Shown: positions 7,389 to 18,120 of the stretch, piece after piece
How positions within the stretch are numbered: position 1 is the stretch's first letter
How the letters are laid out: every line of letters starts with the position of its first letter
Source of the DNA: Limnohabitans sp. 2KL-1
Lineage (GTDB): Bacteria > Pseudomonadota > Gammaproteobacteria > Burkholderiales > Burkholderiaceae_C
Reading direction: 5' to 3'
NCBI RefSeq assembly: GCF_003063435.1
Contig: NZ_NESL01000001.1
Coordinates: forward strand, 744,001 to 808,000
DNA length: 64,000 nt
Position numbers and translations under genes: made by a program
Notes under the pieces: generated by a model
What the model was told of the DNA's origin: nothing
What the model saw: the letters and a program-made list of their open reading frames with translations, nothing else
The model's database searches: none

Positions 7389-9518
7389 ATGCCCAGCACA
7401 ACATTCACTCCCTTACGACGCGAAGATCCCACGCTGCTCACCGGGCGCGGCGTCTTCACAGGCGACGTGATGACACCGGGCTGCCTGCACGCCGTGTTCG
7501 TGCGTTCGCCCATGCCCCACGGGCGAGTGCGTGCCATCGACACGCAGGGGGCCGAAGGTGCACCGGGCGTCGTGGCCGTCCTGACCGCTGCCACGCTCAG
7601 CCCATCGGGGCAGGCGGTGTATTTGCCACCGCCCAACCCCTTGCTGCCCATCACGCACGCGCCGCAGATGGACGTGCTGGCGCGCGATGTGGTCTTTTAC
7701 GTGGGGCAACCCGTGGCCTTGGTGGTGGCCCGTTCGCTGGCCGAGGCCCAACACGCAGCGCAGAAGGTGCAACTGGACATCGAGCCACTGGCCCCCGTGC
7801 TCGCCTTTGCAGGCACCGAGTCGGTCACCCAAGTCTCGCACCCGTTTGAAGACGCGGCCCGTTTCCAGCCCGCAGCCACAACATCCATCACCTGCGAAGT
7901 TGAGCTGGATGTGCCGCGTGTGCTGGCCTTGTCGATGGAGCCCCGGGGCATGCTGGCCCAGTGGGTGCATGCCAGCGACGATTCGCCCGAGAGTCTGACG
8001 GTCTGGCTGGGCACGCAATCGCCCTCGCGTGCGCAAGCCGACATCGCGGCGGCCCTGGCTTGGCCAGAGGCGCGTGTGCGCGTCATCTCGGGTCATGTGG
8101 GCGGGGCCTTTGGTGCCAAGTCCTCGGTGTGTCCGGAAGATCTGGCCATCGTGCTGGCCGCCCGGCTGCTACGGGCCAGCGTGCGTTGGCAGTCCACCCG
8201 TTCTGAAGAATTCACCTCCGGCATGCACGGCCGGGGCGCTCGGCTCAAGGGAAGCCTGAGCCTGTCGGCCGATGGCCGCTTTGACACGCTGAGCGCCGAT
8301 TTGCGTTTCACCGTGGGGGCCTGGCTGCCGTTTTCGGCGGTGGCCCCTTTGCGCAACGCGGCCCGCATCCTGCCTGGCCCCTACCGCGTGGCCAAGCTGG
8401 ACGTGCAGGGCAGCGCCGGTTTGTCCCACAGCGCGCCGGTCACGATTTACCGGGGCGCAGGCCGCCCCGAAGCCGCCCTGCTCATGGAAACGCTGGTCGA
8501 ACAAACCGCCCGCGCTGCAGGCATGGACCCGGTTGAATTGCGCCGCCGCAATCTGGTGCCAGCTTCGGCCATGCCCTACACCACACCGACCGGCGAAGTG
8601 TTTGACAGCGGCGACTACCTGCGCGCCCTGACGCAGGCCTGCGAACGCTTTGACTACGAACGCCAGCGCCAGCTGCAGGCACAGCGGCGTGCGCAAGGCG
8701 AGGTGGTGGGGATTGGCCTGGCGCTGTATGTCGAACCTTGCGGTACCGGCTGGGAATCGGCCCATGTCGACTGGCACGAGGACGGCACGGTCACCGTGGC
8801 CACGGGTTCACCCGCACAGGGCCAAGGCCACAGCACCACCTATGCGCGCATAGCGGCGCAGGCGCTGGGCCTGAGCCCGGAAGCGGTCACGGTGATTTAT
8901 GGCGATACGGCGCTGTGCCCGCCCGGTGTGGGCGCGTTGGCCAGCCGCAGCACCGCCATTGCGGGCAGCGCCATCGTGCAGGCCTGCAACGAACTCAAAG
9001 CCCGGCGTGCAGCTGGCGAGGCCCTGCCGCTGTCGGCCGGGGGCCGCTTCACGGCTGCAGAAAGCTGGAGCTATGGCTGCGTGATCGCCCGCATGTCGGT
9101 GGACCGCGACACGGGCCGCCCGACCATTGAACAGATCGTCTGGGCCGACGACGCGGGCCACATCGTTCACCCCGAACTGGCCAAAGGCCAGCTGATCGGT
9201 GGCCTGGCCCAGGGCCTGGGCCAGGCGATGTTTGAAAAGCTGGTGTACGACGAGGCCGGGCAGCTGATCACCGGCTCGCTGATGGACTACGCCGTGCCGC
9301 GTGCCGATGACATGCCCGCCATCGACATCCACAGCTTTGCCATTCCCAGCCCGAACAACCTGCTGGGCGCCAAAGGCGTGGGCGAGGCGGGCTGCATTGG
9401 CGTGCCAGCGGCTTTGATGAATGCCGCGCGTGACGCCTTGTCGCCCCTGGGCGAATGCCCACTTCAATTTCCATTGACGGCAGAGCAGTTCTGGCGCGCC
9501 ATGAACGGCCAAGTTTGA
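7389..9518 (+). CDS. Molybdenum hydroxylase large subunit (xanthine dehydrogenase/CoxL family)
   Basis: Molybdopterin-binding catalytic subunit of a xanthine dehydrogenase-family hydroxylase. The N-terminal ab hammerhead domain includes GRGVFTGD and DVVFYVGQPVALV, followed by the Moco domain with GHVGGAFGAK, EEFTSGMHGRG, YRGAGRPEA and GQGHSTTYA. Near the C-terminus GAKGVGEAGCIGVP contains the active-site Glu. At 709 aa it is shorter than the usual 750-800 aa: after ACNELKARRAAGEAL the chain jumps quickly to the FTAAESWSYG region, where related proteins carry several dozen more residues. The 2Fe-2S and FAD subunits are encoded 1.1 kb downstream, beyond an aldolase gene. The substrate is unknown, and the context suggests an aromatic or N-heterocycle. 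Confidence 0.88.
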   Translation: MPSTTFTPLRREDPTLLTGRGVFTGDVMTPGCLHAVFVRSPMPHGRVRAIDTQGAEGAPGVVAVLTAATLSPSGQAVYLPPPNPLLPITHAPQMDVLARDVVFYVGQPVALVVARSLAEAQHAAQKVQLDIEPLAPVLAFAGTESVTQVSHPFEDAARFQPAATTSITCEVELDVPRVLALSMEPRGMLAQWVHASDDSPESLTVWLGTQSPSRAQADIAAALAWPEARVRVISGHVGGAFGAKSSVCPEDLAIVLAARLLRASVRWQSTRSEEFTSGMHGRGARLKGSLSLSADGRFDTLSADLRFTVGAWLPFSAVAPLRNAARILPGPYRVAKLDVQGSAGLSHSAPVTIYRGAGRPEAALLMETLVEQTARAAGMDPVELRRRNLVPASAMPYTTPTGEVFDSGDYLRALTQACERFDYERQRQLQAQRRAQGEVVGIGLALYVEPCGTGWESAHVDWHEDGTVTVATGSPAQGQGHSTTYARIAAQALGLSPEAVTVIYGDTALCPPGVGALASRSTAIAGSAIVQACNELKARRAAGEALPLSAGGRFTAAESWSYGCVIARMSVDRDTGRPTIEQIVWADDAGHIVHPELAKGQLIGGLAQGLGQAMFEKLVYDEAGQLITGSLMDYAVPRADDMPAIDIHSFAIPSPNNLLGAKGVGEAGCIGVPAALMNAARDALSPLGECPLQFPLTAEQFWRAMNGQV

Positions 9519-9558
9519 CCCAACTCACTTTTTCACTTCATCACCTTGAAAGAACCCC

Positions 9559-10539
9559 ATGGATTACAAAAAATCAGAAGCCAAGGAATACGCCCGCGAA
9601 CACCTGGTCGGCGTTTGGGCCGCCAACCTGACCCCGTTTGACGACGACCTGCGCATCGACGAAAAAGCCTACCGCGCAAACCTGGACCACTGGATCAAGG
9701 ACCTTCAGCTGGGCGGTTTGTTCATTGCGGGCAAGCAGGCCGAGTTCTTTTCCATGTCGATTCCCGAGCGCAAGCGCTTGATGGAATTGTCGGTTGAGGC
9801 CGCTCAGGCGGCAGGCGACCGGGGTGGCATTGGCCGCTGCGGCATCATCACCTCGTGCTCGGACACCAACCTCGATGTGGTGCTGGACCTGGCCCAGCAC
9901 TCGCAAAACATCGGTGCCGACTACGTGATCGTGCACAGCCCGGTGCTGCACTTTGGCGCGGACACCGACGAGACCATTTACGAGTACTACCGCCACCTGT
10001 CGGACAAACTCGACATCGGCCTGGCCATGTGGAACCACCCCGATTGCGGCTACACCATGAGCCCCGAGCTGTGCGCCCGCATTGCCGAGTTGCCCAACGT
10101 GGTGGCCATCAAGTACAGCACCGACCGCGCCAATTACAAGCGCCTGACCGAGATGGTCGGTGACAAGATCCACGTCAGCAACCCCGATGAACACGACTGG
10201 CTGGACAACATCATCGAGCTGGGCTGGAAACTGTACCTGTGCTCCACCCCGCCGTTCTTGCTGCAGACCAAGGTTGACCAGCGCATGAACGAATACACCC
10301 GCCTGGCCTTTGCCGGCCAACACGCCGAGGCGCGCCAAGTGCGTGACAGCCTGGAGCCTGTGCGCCAGGCCCTGCGCGAGAGCAAGCCCAAAGGCAAGCC
10401 GCAAGCCCACGGCAAGGCCTGGCAAGACTTGCTGGGTCAGCACGGCGGCAAGGTGCGTCGGCCTTTGCTGAACATGACCGAAGCCGAACTGGAAGCCACC
10501 CGCCAGGCCTTCGAGCGTTCCGGTTTGCGCCTGGCCTGA
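9559..10539 (+). CDS. DHDPS/N-acetylneuraminate lyase superfamily aldolase, atypical
   Basis: A class I aldolase-fold protein of 326 aa. The Schiff-base lysine is Lys185 in VVAIKYS. The usual Tyr of the YNxP motif is replaced: the protein reads MWNHPDCG with Trp158. The usual TTGE loop is replaced by AGKQAEFFS. Its length and C-terminal extension resemble hydratase-aldolases of aromatic catabolism more than DapA (family knowledge, not tested). It sits between the large and small subunit genes of a molybdenum hydroxylase, so a carbon-carbon lyase step in the same pathway is the best guess. It is unlikely to be the lysine-biosynthesis enzyme. Confidence 0.8.
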   Translation: MDYKKSEAKEYAREHLVGVWAANLTPFDDDLRIDEKAYRANLDHWIKDLQLGGLFIAGKQAEFFSMSIPERKRLMELSVEAAQAAGDRGGIGRCGIITSCSDTNLDVVLDLAQHSQNIGADYVIVHSPVLHFGADTDETIYEYYRHLSDKLDIGLAMWNHPDCGYTMSPELCARIAELPNVVAIKYSTDRANYKRLTEMVGDKIHVSNPDEHDWLDNIIELGWKLYLCSTPPFLLQTKVDQRMNEYTRLAFAGQHAEARQVRDSLEPVRQALRESKPKGKPQAHGKAWQDLLGQHGGKVRRPLLNMTEAELEATRQAFERSGLRLA

Positions 10540-10611
10540 GGAACAGCGCATGCAGTCCGCCCGTCTGAACAAACGACCCGGCACCGCGCTGTGCGTGGCG
10601 AGGGTGCGCCC

Positions 10612-11105
10612 ATGAGCCGTCCCATCCAGTTGCAGGTCAATGGCCAGTTGCATGCGCTGCAGCTTGAACCGCAAACCTTGCTGATCGATGGCCTGCGCGA
10701 TGCGCTGGGCTTGCGTGGCACGCACCAAGGCTGCGACACGGCCCAATGCGGTGCCTGCACGGTGCAGGTCGACGGCCGGGCGGTCAAGTCGTGCAATGTG
10801 CTGGCCTTGCAGGTGCAAGGCCGTGCGGTGCGCACTGTTGAAGGGCTGGCCGAAGCGCCTGACCAGCTGCACCCCATGCAGCAGGCCTTCAGCCAGCACC
10901 ACGCCTTGCAGTGCGGCTTTTGCACGCCGGGTTTTTTGATGCGGGCTGTGGCCTTGGCCGATGAACCCCAAGCAGCGCAAGACCCCATCGATCCACAGTG
11001 GGTGCGCCAGGCCATCGGTGGCAATTTGTGCCGTTGCACAGGTTATGAAGGCATCGTGAAGGCCGTCTGCGAAGGCTTGGTGGCAATGCGCCAGGCAGGC
11101 ACGTC

Positions 11106-11109
<4 letters not shown>
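10612..11109 (+). CDS. Molybdenum hydroxylase 2Fe-2S subunit
   Basis: Small iron-sulfur subunit of about 165 aa that passes electrons from the molybdenum centre to FAD. A plant-type ferredoxin cluster is seen in GCDTAQCGACTV with a later Cys in VKSCN. A second, all-helical 2Fe-2S domain has CGFCTPGF and LCRCTGY. I prefer the ATG at 10612 to the upstream in-frame GTG at 10591. The stop overlaps the ATG of the FAD subunit (ATGA), so the two are coupled. No twin-arginine signal is present, so the enzyme is cytoplasmic. Confidence 0.92.
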
Positions 11110-13238
<2,129 letters not shown>

Positions 13239-13239
<1 letters not shown>

Positions 13240-14063
13240 TGCAGCAGCCCACCACACGCCACATCGCCATGGTCGGCTTCGGCGCGATCGGCCAGGCGCT
13301 GGCCAAGCAGCTGGGCACCGACAGCCGTCTGGTGCTGACCCAGGTGGTCGTGCCGCCATCGCCGTCTGAAGCCTTGCAAAGCGCTGCCGCCCAACTGGCC
13401 CCCCAGGCCCGCGTGTTGGCGGCCCTGGACTTGAGCCCCGGACAGCGCCCCGATCTGGTGGTGGAGTGCGCCGGGCACTCGGCCGTCGATGCGCACTTGG
13501 TGCCTGCACTGCAAGCGGGCGTTCCCTGCGTGATGGCTTCGGTCGGTGCCTTGCACGACCCGGCTTTGCTCAGCAGGTTGGAGTCGGCCGCCAGCCAAGG
13601 GAACTCACGGGTGCAATTGGTGTCGGGGGCCATCGGCGGCATTGACGCCTTGACCGCAGCCCGCCTGGGTGGGCTGGACGAGGTGACTTATGTGGGCCGC
13701 AAACCCCCCATGAGCTGGACGGGCACGCCCGCCGAAAAAGTGTGTGATCTGGCAAATCTGAGCAGCCCGCAAGTGATTTTCAGGGGCTCTGCACGCCAGG
13801 CGGCGCAAGACTTTCCCAAGAACGCCAATGTGGCCGCCACCGTTTCGCTGGCGGGCCTGGGCCTGGACCGCACGCAGGTCGAGCTGATCGCCGACCCCGG
13901 CGTGGCGCGCAATGTGCACACTGTGGTGGCACGCGGGGCCTTTGGCCGGATGGAATTGACGCTGGAAAACTTGCCGCTGGCCGACAACCCGAAAACCTCG
14001 GCACTCACCGTCTACAGCCTGGAACGCGCCGTGCGCAACGCGGCAGACCGCATCGTTTTTTAA
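13239..14063 (+). CDS. nadX: Aspartate dehydrogenase-family protein
   Basis: NAD(P)-dependent L-aspartate dehydrogenase family, 274 aa. The N-terminal Rossmann motif is VGFGAIGQALA. Signature regions VSGAIGGIDALTAARLGGLD and PKNANVAATVSLAGLGLD are typical of the family. The start overlaps the dioxygenase stop (TGATG), and a Bug gene follows after 11 bases, so all three are one operon. Aspartate dehydrogenase makes iminoaspartate, a quinolinate precursor, and the neighbouring dioxygenase product also cyclises to quinolinate. Here it may instead act on another amino or imino acid of the pathway. Confidence 0.8.
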
Positions 14064-14074
14064 AGGAGTCATCC

Positions 14075-15055
14075 ATGAAATCCCCCTTGTTTCGATGGTT
14101 GTCATGCAGCCTGTGTGCCTTGTCCGCTCTCTGGATCACGGTGCCTGCTGCGGCACAAACGCCCGCCTATCCAGCCCGCATGGTCAAGATCGTCAACAAC
14201 TTTCCTGCGGGCGGTCCATCTGACATCCTGGCCCGCACGATGGCCGAAGCGCTGCAAAGCGCACTCAAGCAAACCTTCATCGTGGACAACAAGGCCGGTG
14301 CGGGTGGCAATGTGGGTGTGGACATGGTGGCCAAAAGCCCCGCTGACGGCTACACCGTCTTGTTTGGCATTGACACGGCGTTCACTGTCAACCCCCACAT
14401 TTACAAGAGCCTGCCGTTCAAGCCCACCGATCTGAAACCGGTCATGGTCATGGCTTCGTCCGGCCTGCTGGTGGGCAGCTTTCCGGGCACCCAGATCAAA
14501 ACCCTGAAAGAGCTGGTGGCCGCAGGCAAAGCCAAGACGCTCAACTTCAGCAGCGGTGGCAACGGCAGCCCGGGCCATCTGGCGGTTGAAATTTTCACGG
14601 ATGCTGCCAACATCAAAATCCAGCATGTGCCCTACAAAGGCAACAACCCGGCCGTGACCGCCATCCTCTCGGGTGAAGTGGATGCCGGTGTGCTGGCCAC
14701 CCCCGGCATGCTGCCGCACGTCAAGGCAGGCAAGATCAACGCCCTGGCCGTCACCAGCCGTCAACGCTCCCGACTGACACCCGACGTGCCCACCGTGGCG
14801 GAACTGGGCCTCAAGGGGCTGGAGCTGGAGGTGCTGTATGTGGCCATGGTGCCCGCCGCCACGCCCGATGCGGTCGTTAACACCTTGCAAAAAGCCATGG
14901 CCGAAGCCTTCCAGCGGCCTGACATCCAGGCGCGACTGGCCAACTTGGACCTGTTTTACGAAGGCCTGACGGGCTCAGCGGCTCAGCAACGCATTGGCGA
15001 TTTGTCCAGCCGTTACGCCCGCATTGCCAAAGCGACCGGCATGCAGCCTGAATAA
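14075..15055 (+). CDS. Tripartite tricarboxylate transporter substrate-binding protein (Bug family)
   Basis: Periplasmic solute-binding protein of 326 aa with an AAA-Q signal peptide ending at about residue 27 (ITVPAAAQ). The Bug core motifs are NNFPAGGPSDILAR, VDNKAGAGGNVGVDMVAKS and the ligand-loop region NPHIYKSLPFKPTDL. An AAAGGAG ribosome site lies before the ATG. No TctA/TctB membrane genes are nearby, so it must use a distant transporter or act as a sensor. It is closely similar to the Bug protein encoded at 26664-27638. Confidence 0.9.
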   Translation: MKSPLFRWLSCSLCALSALWITVPAAAQTPAYPARMVKIVNNFPAGGPSDILARTMAEALQSALKQTFIVDNKAGAGGNVGVDMVAKSPADGYTVLFGIDTAFTVNPHIYKSLPFKPTDLKPVMVMASSGLLVGSFPGTQIKTLKELVAAGKAKTLNFSSGGNGSPGHLAVEIFTDAANIKIQHVPYKGNNPAVTAILSGEVDAGVLATPGMLPHVKAGKINALAVTSRQRSRLTPDVPTVAELGLKGLELEVLYVAMVPAATPDAVVNTLQKAMAEAFQRPDIQARLANLDLFYEGLTGSAAQQRIGDLSSRYARIAKATGMQPE

Positions 15056-15122
15056 AACAGCCGGAGACCCGGCCTGTGAATGCACTTGATCAGGCTCTGC
15101 GGATGGCCTGACAATCAACCGG

Positions 15123-16037
15123 ATGCTGCACACCCACCTGACCTTGCGCCAACTGCGCGCGTTTTGTTTTGTCGCACAAGAGCAAAGCATGACGCGGGCG
15201 GCCGAAAAACTGTTCCTCACCACCTCGGCCCTGTCCATGCTGATCCGCAGCCTGGAGGAAGAACTGGGCCTTCGGCTTTTTGAGCGCACCACACGCCGTG
15301 TGATGCTGACCGACGCAGGCTCTGAATTGCTCCCCACCGCATTGCGCACGCTGGACCAGCTCGACAGCACGGTCAGATTGCTGCAGGCCACTCACCTCAA
15401 GCAAGGCGAGGTGCTCAAAATTGCCACCTCGCCCTTGCTGGCGGCCAGCCTCATGCCGACCGTCATTTCGCAATTCCGCCTGGAATTTCCCGGGGTGCGC
15501 GTCGAGTTGCTGGACGTGCCGGTGGCCGACGTGGCCGAAGCGGTCCGCTCAGGGCAAGCCGATATCGGCGTGTGCACATCCGGTCAGGAAAACCGTGACT
15601 TGAAATCCGAAGTCATTTTTCAGGATGCGCTGTGCGTGGCTTGTCCCGAAGGCCATGCGCTGGCGGCCATGGACAGTGTGGAGTGGTCCGATCTGGTGGA
15701 GTTTCCGCTGATCTTGCTCAAGCCGGGCACAGGCCTGCGCAATTTGCTGGAAAAACCCATGCAGCGCTGGGCAGGCCAATTGCGACTGGAATACGAAGTG
15801 GCCAACATCCACACAGCCTTGGGCCTCATCGGTGCGGGGCTGGGCGTGTCGGTGTTGCCCGCCTACAGCCTGGCCAGAGCAGACGTTCAGGGCATCGCGG
15901 CCAGACCCTTGACCAACCCCCAGGTCATCCGCGAAGTGGTCACTTTGTATGCACCTTCCAAACCATTGCCAAGTTCTGCTGAAGCCTTCTTGAACAGATT
16001 CAAAAAATTTGCCGCGCAAACCCCTATGCGCACTTGA
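15123..16037 (+). CDS. LysR-family transcriptional regulator
   Basis: About 304 aa. The N-terminal winged helix-turn-helix reads TLRQLRAFCFVAQEQSMTRAAEKLFLTTSALS and continues into the linker helix. The C-terminal region is a periplasmic-binding-like effector domain. It lies between two Bug genes within the molybdenum hydroxylase cluster and is the obvious regulator of it, perhaps through the TTGAA-N5-TTCAA repeat at 7328. A GACAAT hexamer ends 7 nt before the ATG. Confidence 0.88.
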   Translation: MLHTHLTLRQLRAFCFVAQEQSMTRAAEKLFLTTSALSMLIRSLEEELGLRLFERTTRRVMLTDAGSELLPTALRTLDQLDSTVRLLQATHLKQGEVLKIATSPLLAASLMPTVISQFRLEFPGVRVELLDVPVADVAEAVRSGQADIGVCTSGQENRDLKSEVIFQDALCVACPEGHALAAMDSVEWSDLVEFPLILLKPGTGLRNLLEKPMQRWAGQLRLEYEVANIHTALGLIGAGLGVSVLPAYSLARADVQGIAARPLTNPQVIREVVTLYAPSKPLPSSAEAFLNRFKKFAAQTPMRT

Positions 16038-16083
16038 AAGCAAAAAGCTAGATTACCTGTATCCCTTTTGATTGGAGATACGT

Positions 16084-17073
16084 ATGAAGGCTCAATCCAT
16101 CTCGCGCCGACACCTGACGGGTTTGTTGGCTTCCATGGCTTTGGTATTCGGTGCTCACGCACAAGCGCAGTCATGGCCGACCAAGCCGGTGCGCATCATC
16201 ACGGCGGCATCGGCAGGCAGCGGCCCGGATGTGTCCCTGCGCATGATTGCCGAGCAACTGACCAAAAAGTGGGGCCAGTCCGTGGTGGTGGACAACCGCC
16301 CCGGCGGCAACGGGGTTGTGGCCATCAACGCCTTCCGGGGATCAGCGGCTGACGGGCATGACCTGGTTCACCTGGACAGCAGCATGCTGACCAGCAATGT
16401 GCATCTGTACAGCAAACTGCCTTACGACCCACAAAAAGATTTCGAGCCTATCCGTCCCACGCTGCAAACAGATTTCTTTGTGGTGGTGGGCAAAGACAGT
16501 GCCTACAAGACCATTGACGACGTTTTGGTGGATGCCCGCGCCAAGCCTGACAGCCTGAACTACGGCTCGTGGGGGCAGGGCAGCCCCGGCCACCTGGGCG
16601 CCTTACGCCTGCAGTCCACCACGGGCGCCAAGATGCAGCATGTGGCTTACAAGGAAATGCCACAGCTGTTTGCAGCCGTGGCCACTGGCGAGGTGCAGTG
16701 GGCTCTGGGCAGCATGGCCAGCGCTGGCCCGATGGAAAAATCGGGCCGTGTCCGATTCATCGGTGTGGGCGCTGCACAGGCCTCGCCTTACTACCCTTCT
16801 GCCCCCGGCATGGCGGGCTCTGCCACGGCCAAGGACTTTGTGGCCAATGCCTGGTTTGGTCTGTTTGCACCCAAGGGCAGTTCCAAAGCCTTGCGCGACA
16901 AAATTGCCGCCGATGTCACCCAGGCCATGGCAGCGCCCGAAGTGGCCGAACGCTACAAGACCCTGGGCTACAACCGCTTCGACATGAAGCCCGACGAGTT
17001 TGCCCAGTACATCCAGAAAGAAACCCAGATCTGGGGCAAGATCATCAACGAGGCGAAACTCAAGCTTGATTGA
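16084..17073 (+). CDS. Tripartite tricarboxylate transporter substrate-binding protein (Bug family)
   Basis: Periplasmic binding protein of about 329 aa. The signal peptide ends at GAHAQAQS, after an RR-containing N-terminus (SRRHLTGLL) that resembles a twin-arginine signal but lacks the full consensus. The core motifs are VDNRPGGNGVVAINAFRGS, SWGQGSPGHLGALRLQS and NAWFGLFAPKGS. Start at ATG 16084 with GGAG upstream. It is more distant from the other three Bug proteins in this window. A strong terminator follows. Confidence 0.88.
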   Translation: MKAQSISRRHLTGLLASMALVFGAHAQAQSWPTKPVRIITAASAGSGPDVSLRMIAEQLTKKWGQSVVVDNRPGGNGVVAINAFRGSAADGHDLVHLDSSMLTSNVHLYSKLPYDPQKDFEPIRPTLQTDFFVVVGKDSAYKTIDDVLVDARAKPDSLNYGSWGQGSPGHLGALRLQSTTGAKMQHVAYKEMPQLFAAVATGEVQWALGSMASAGPMEKSGRVRFIGVGAAQASPYYPSAPGMAGSATAKDFVANAWFGLFAPKGSSKALRDKIAADVTQAMAAPEVAERYKTLGYNRFDMKPDEFAQYIQKETQIWGKIINEAKLKLD

Positions 17074-17099
17074 CCATCGCTGTGCTGTGCACACACAAC

Positions 17100-17127
17100 A
17101 AAGGCCCCAAGGGGCCTTTGTGTTTTT
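17100..17127 (+). terminator. Intrinsic terminator between convergent genes
   Basis: AAAGGCCCC-AA-GGGGCCTTT stem followed by GTGTTTTT. It ends the plus-strand Bug transcript just before the convergent extradiol dioxygenase gene. Confidence 0.8.
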
Positions 17128-17140
17128 GAGGGGGGAGCCT

Positions 17141-18001
17141 TTATTCCTTGAACTCGGCAATGTCCGGCTTGGCACCCCAGACACAAAACGAGGAAGGGTG
17201 CATGGGAAACTGGCGTGGCCGGTAGCTGGCCGGGTCTTCGATGATCTTGCGATCGCTGTTGGAGTACTCGTAGACCATGCCGTCCGGGCCTTCGAAATAA
17301 ACAAAGATGCCGCCCGAGGTGGCGTGTCGGCCAGGGCCAAAAACAATCTTGATGCCTTTGTCCTTTAAAAAATAATACGAGCGCATCACATCGTCGAAAT
17401 CCTGCACCTGGTAGTTGATGTGCTGGATACCTTTGCGTGTGGACGGAAACAACGCCATCTGGTGGTGCCAGGGGTTCACGCGCATGAGAGGACAAGGGCC
17501 GATCCAGTCACTGACCATGGCATTGAAGTGCTGCAGCCAAAAAGCCTGGTCGCGCACGGGGTCGGTGGTGCACAGGCCCACATGCCCGAAGCCGGTCACG
17601 CCCGCGTCTCTGGCCGGGAAGTAACGCCGCGCTGAATCGTGGGGTCGCGCCAGCAGCTCGATGCGGTTGCCCGTGGGGCCCAGCAACCAGATGAAGCCCT
17701 GCACATGCCGATCGGCCGCCTCTTCGGCATTGCCCCGGCCGCAAGGCACGCTCTGCGCTTGCAGGTATTCGTAAGCAGCATCCAGGGCCTGCCAGGAGGT
17801 GAAGTTAAAGGCGATGATCTGCTCGGAAGGATCACCCAAGAAGTAGCACAAGGTGTGGTGTCTGTGATCGCTGCGCAGGTACAGGCGGTCTGCTGTGCGT
17901 TCGACCTTTTCAAGCCCCATGACCTGGGTGGCAAAGTGTTCTGCCGTGTCGAGATCCCGGGTGCCGATGCGGGCGTAATGGATGTCACGAAGTTCGATCA
18001 T
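17141..18001 (-). CDS. Extradiol ring-cleavage dioxygenase (VOC, type I)
   Basis: Two-domain vicinal-oxygen-chelate dioxygenase of about 286 aa that opens catecholic rings next to the hydroxyls. The metal ligands are visible in the C-terminal domain: His in GFGHVGLCTTD, His in GIQHINYQV and Glu in GMVYEYS. The ATG at 18001 has GGAG eight bases upstream and is preferred to the in-frame ATG at 18022. It is convergent with the molybdenum hydroxylase cluster and probably belongs to the same pathway or a related one. The substrate is not predictable beyond a dihydroxylated aromatic. Confidence 0.85.
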   Translation of the reverse strand: MIELRDIHYARIGTRDLDTAEHFATQVMGLEKVERTADRLYLRSDHRHHTLCYFLGDPSEQIIAFNFTSWQALDAAYEYLQAQSVPCGRGNAEEAADRHVQGFIWLLGPTGNRIELLARPHDSARRYFPARDAGVTGFGHVGLCTTDPVRDQAFWLQHFNAMVSDWIGPCPLMRVNPWHHQMALFPSTRKGIQHINYQVQDFDDVMRSYYFLKDKGIKIVFGPGRHATSGGIFVYFEGPDGMVYEYSNSDRKIIEDPASYRPRQFPMHPSSFCVWGAKPDIAEFKE

Positions 18002-18120
18002 GCGGTCTCCAAGTGTGTGCAAACCAGCATATCGGCGGGCATGTTGGTGAACAAGCGCAAAACACTGCAGGCTTTTTCAATATTCCTGCACAGTGGGCGG
18101 CGACAAGCCTTGCGTACGGG

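Noticed and set aside
9559..10539. Annotation as dapA (lysine biosynthesis)
   Set aside because: The YNxP tyrosine and TTGE loop are missing, and the gene is embedded in a catabolic cluster.
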